NCBI GenBank assembly: GCA_003456035.1
Contig: DMPJ01000101.1
Span: 3,302 to 9,260, forward strand
Direction: 5' to 3'
DNA length: 5,959 bases
Origin: Planktothrix sp. UBA8402
Lineage (GTDB): Bacteria; Cyanobacteriota; Cyanobacteriia; Cyanobacteriales; Microcoleaceae
Shown here: positions 5,172-5,959 of the stretch, piece after piece
Layout: each line of letters opens with the position of its first letter
How positions within the stretch are numbered: position 1 is the stretch's first letter
The notes under the pieces: model-generated
What the model saw: only the letters and a program-made list of their open reading frames with translations
Told to the model about the DNA's origin: nothing
Databases searched by the model: none
Translations under genes and position numbers: made by a program

Positions 5172-5959
5172 CTATTCCTCCTCCTGAGAAAATTCCATAA
5201 TATTTTCTAACCATCCTGACTCATGGAGACGGGCTAAACTTTGTTCTTTAATTAAAGTTTCTGTTTCTGGGGAGATATCAAAAATTCTTTTAATTCTAGC
5301 ATCGGGTTGATTTTCTAAGCGATAAGTTAAAGAGGTATTTTGTAATGTTTCATAACTTAATAATCTTAGTAGTTGCGAGGAATGGGTTGTGGCAATAATT
5401 TGCAAGTTAGTTTGTTTAACACGAGTTTCAATTAATTCTATGAGAAGATGTAAACGGGTAGGATGAAGACCGTTATCTAATTCTTCCAAGAAATAACAAC
5501 TAAAATTAGGTAAATCATCAGATTCATTAAATAACGCCGCAATCATAGCCAAAAATCTTAAAGTTCCATCGGATGCACTAATAATTGGGATTTTTTGACC
5601 ATTCGCTTCTATTAATACCAGTAGGATTTTACCCGTTATATCCGTAACAAATTCTAAATCAGTCGCATCCATTGGCGTTAATGCTTTTAACCATTCTAAT
5701 ACAGCGATTTTACGGGTGGGATTTTCACAAATTGCTTGTAATACTGAGGATAAGTTTTCTCCGCGATCGCCTAAAATATTTTGACCCGGGTTAGAGGGTC
5801 TTCGCATCGCATCAGGAAATAAATCTAAGAATTGTAAATTAATGAATTCGTCTAAAACTTCATTAATGTAAAAATCTATATCGTGAGAAATACTTTCATT
5901 TATTTTATTTAAACTCCTTTTTAATTCCCCTACATATATTGGTGCTTTTAACCTTGCCA
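5172..5959 (-). CDS. ABC/SMC-type AAA ATPase (AAA_21, COG4637-like), C-terminal part
   Basis: The frame is open to the right edge, so the first visible ATG (5805-5807) is internal. Fifty further codons upstream continue the protein, including LDEFINLQFLDLFPDAMRRP across that Met. The Walker A motif is off the window. Numbering from the visible Met, the remaining ATPase motifs are GENLSSVLQAI (16-26), an ABC-signature-like ASDGTLRFLAMIAAL (78-92), Walker B CYFLEELDNGLHP (104-116, with Glu108-Glu109 and Asp111) and the switch histidine in IIATTHSSQLL (137-147). This order matches predicted ATPases of the COG4637/AAA_21 group, relatives of OLD and SMC proteins that dimerise on ATP. The C-terminus ends QEEE and encodes the downstream gene's ribosome site. 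The partner is the TOPRIM-like gene. Family is firm; a defence role is inferred. Confidence 0.85.
   Translation of the reverse strand, partial: ARLKAPIYVGELKRSLNKINESISHDIDFYINEVLDEFINLQFLDLFPDAMRRPSNPGQNILGDRGENLSSVLQAICENPTRKIAVLEWLKALTPMDATDLEFVTDITGKILLVLIEANGQKIPIISASDGTLRFLAMIAALFNESDDLPNFSCYFLEELDNGLHPTRLHLLIELIETRVKQTNLQIIATTHSSQLLRLLSYETLQNTSLTYRLENQPDARIKRIFDISPETETLIKEQSLARLHESGWLENIMEFSQEEE
5177..5185 (-). promoter_or_regulatory. Ribosome binding site for the TOPRIM-like gene inside the ATPase 3' end
   Basis: AGGAGGAGG on the minus strand lies 8 nt before the ATG at 5168-5166 and is itself read as the final Gln-Glu-Glu-Glu codons of the ATPase (stop TAG at 5174-5172). Only 3 nt separate stop and start. 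The arrangement favours re-initiation and balanced synthesis of the two proteins. Confidence 0.8.

Noticed and set aside
1964..5770. HIP1 octamers as a regulatory array
   Set aside because: The five GCGATCGC sites are scattered inside genes, as is usual for this genome-wide cyanobacterial octamer; they help identify the host lineage but are not local control sites.
1..5959. CRISPR arrays, tRNA or rRNA genes
   Set aside because: No regularly spaced short repeats, no tRNA cloverleaf landmarks and no rRNA-like stretches were seen on either strand.

Overview
The window looks like a piece of a cyanobacterial chromosome. It is AT-rich. It carries five copies of the cyanobacterial HIP1 octamer GCGATCGC (1964-1971, 2726-2733, 3697-3704, 4396-4403, 5763-5770), where chance would give about 0.1. 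It encodes chlorophyll and bilin pathway enzymes plus the Uma2 and DUF29 families that are expanded in filamentous cyanobacteria. A Planktothrix/Oscillatoriales-type host is a guess from overall flavour and has not been tested.

Left half (1-3067): a tetrapyrrole-metabolism cluster. The 5' end of the aerobic Mg-protoporphyrin monomethyl ester cyclase gene (acsF/chlA) leaves the window on the minus strand. It is divergent from a plus-strand run of heme oxygenase (ho), oxygen-independent coproporphyrinogen III dehydrogenase (hemN) and HemJ-type protoporphyrinogen oxidase. In other cyanobacteria a chlAII-ho2-hemN group is induced at low oxygen by the MarR-type activator ChlR, and these appear to be the same genes in a divergent layout. 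The 226-bp intergenic region 138-363 would be the shared control region. It holds a good promoter for acsF and a TAGACA-N4-TGTCTA palindrome in front of ho. A GC-rich hairpin with a T-tract separates hemN from hemJ.

Middle (3068-4577): an accessory patch on the minus strand. A complete Uma2-family (PD-(D/E)XK nuclease fold) gene and a DUF29 gene lie beside a truncated second copy of the Uma2 gene. That copy keeps promoter, ribosome binding site and the first 43 codons before running into a stop. The two 200-bp copies are about 93% identical and lie 699 bp apart. The partial copy places a ready-made promoter and a 46-codon leader ORF directly ahead of DUF29. A small dispersed cyanobacterial inverted repeat lies between the convergent hemJ and Uma2 genes.

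Right end (4578-5959): a tightly coupled two-gene minus-strand operon. It consists of an ABC/SMC-type AAA ATPase (COG4637-like, N-terminal part outside the window) and a small TOPRIM/DUF4276-like protein. The gap is 3 nt, and the second gene's Shine-Dalgarno sequence lies inside the ATPase's last codons. ATPase-plus-TOPRIM modules (OLD, Gabija, PARIS) are known from anti-phage defence. This pair is the best candidate here for a poorly described system, but its function is inferred from architecture only.
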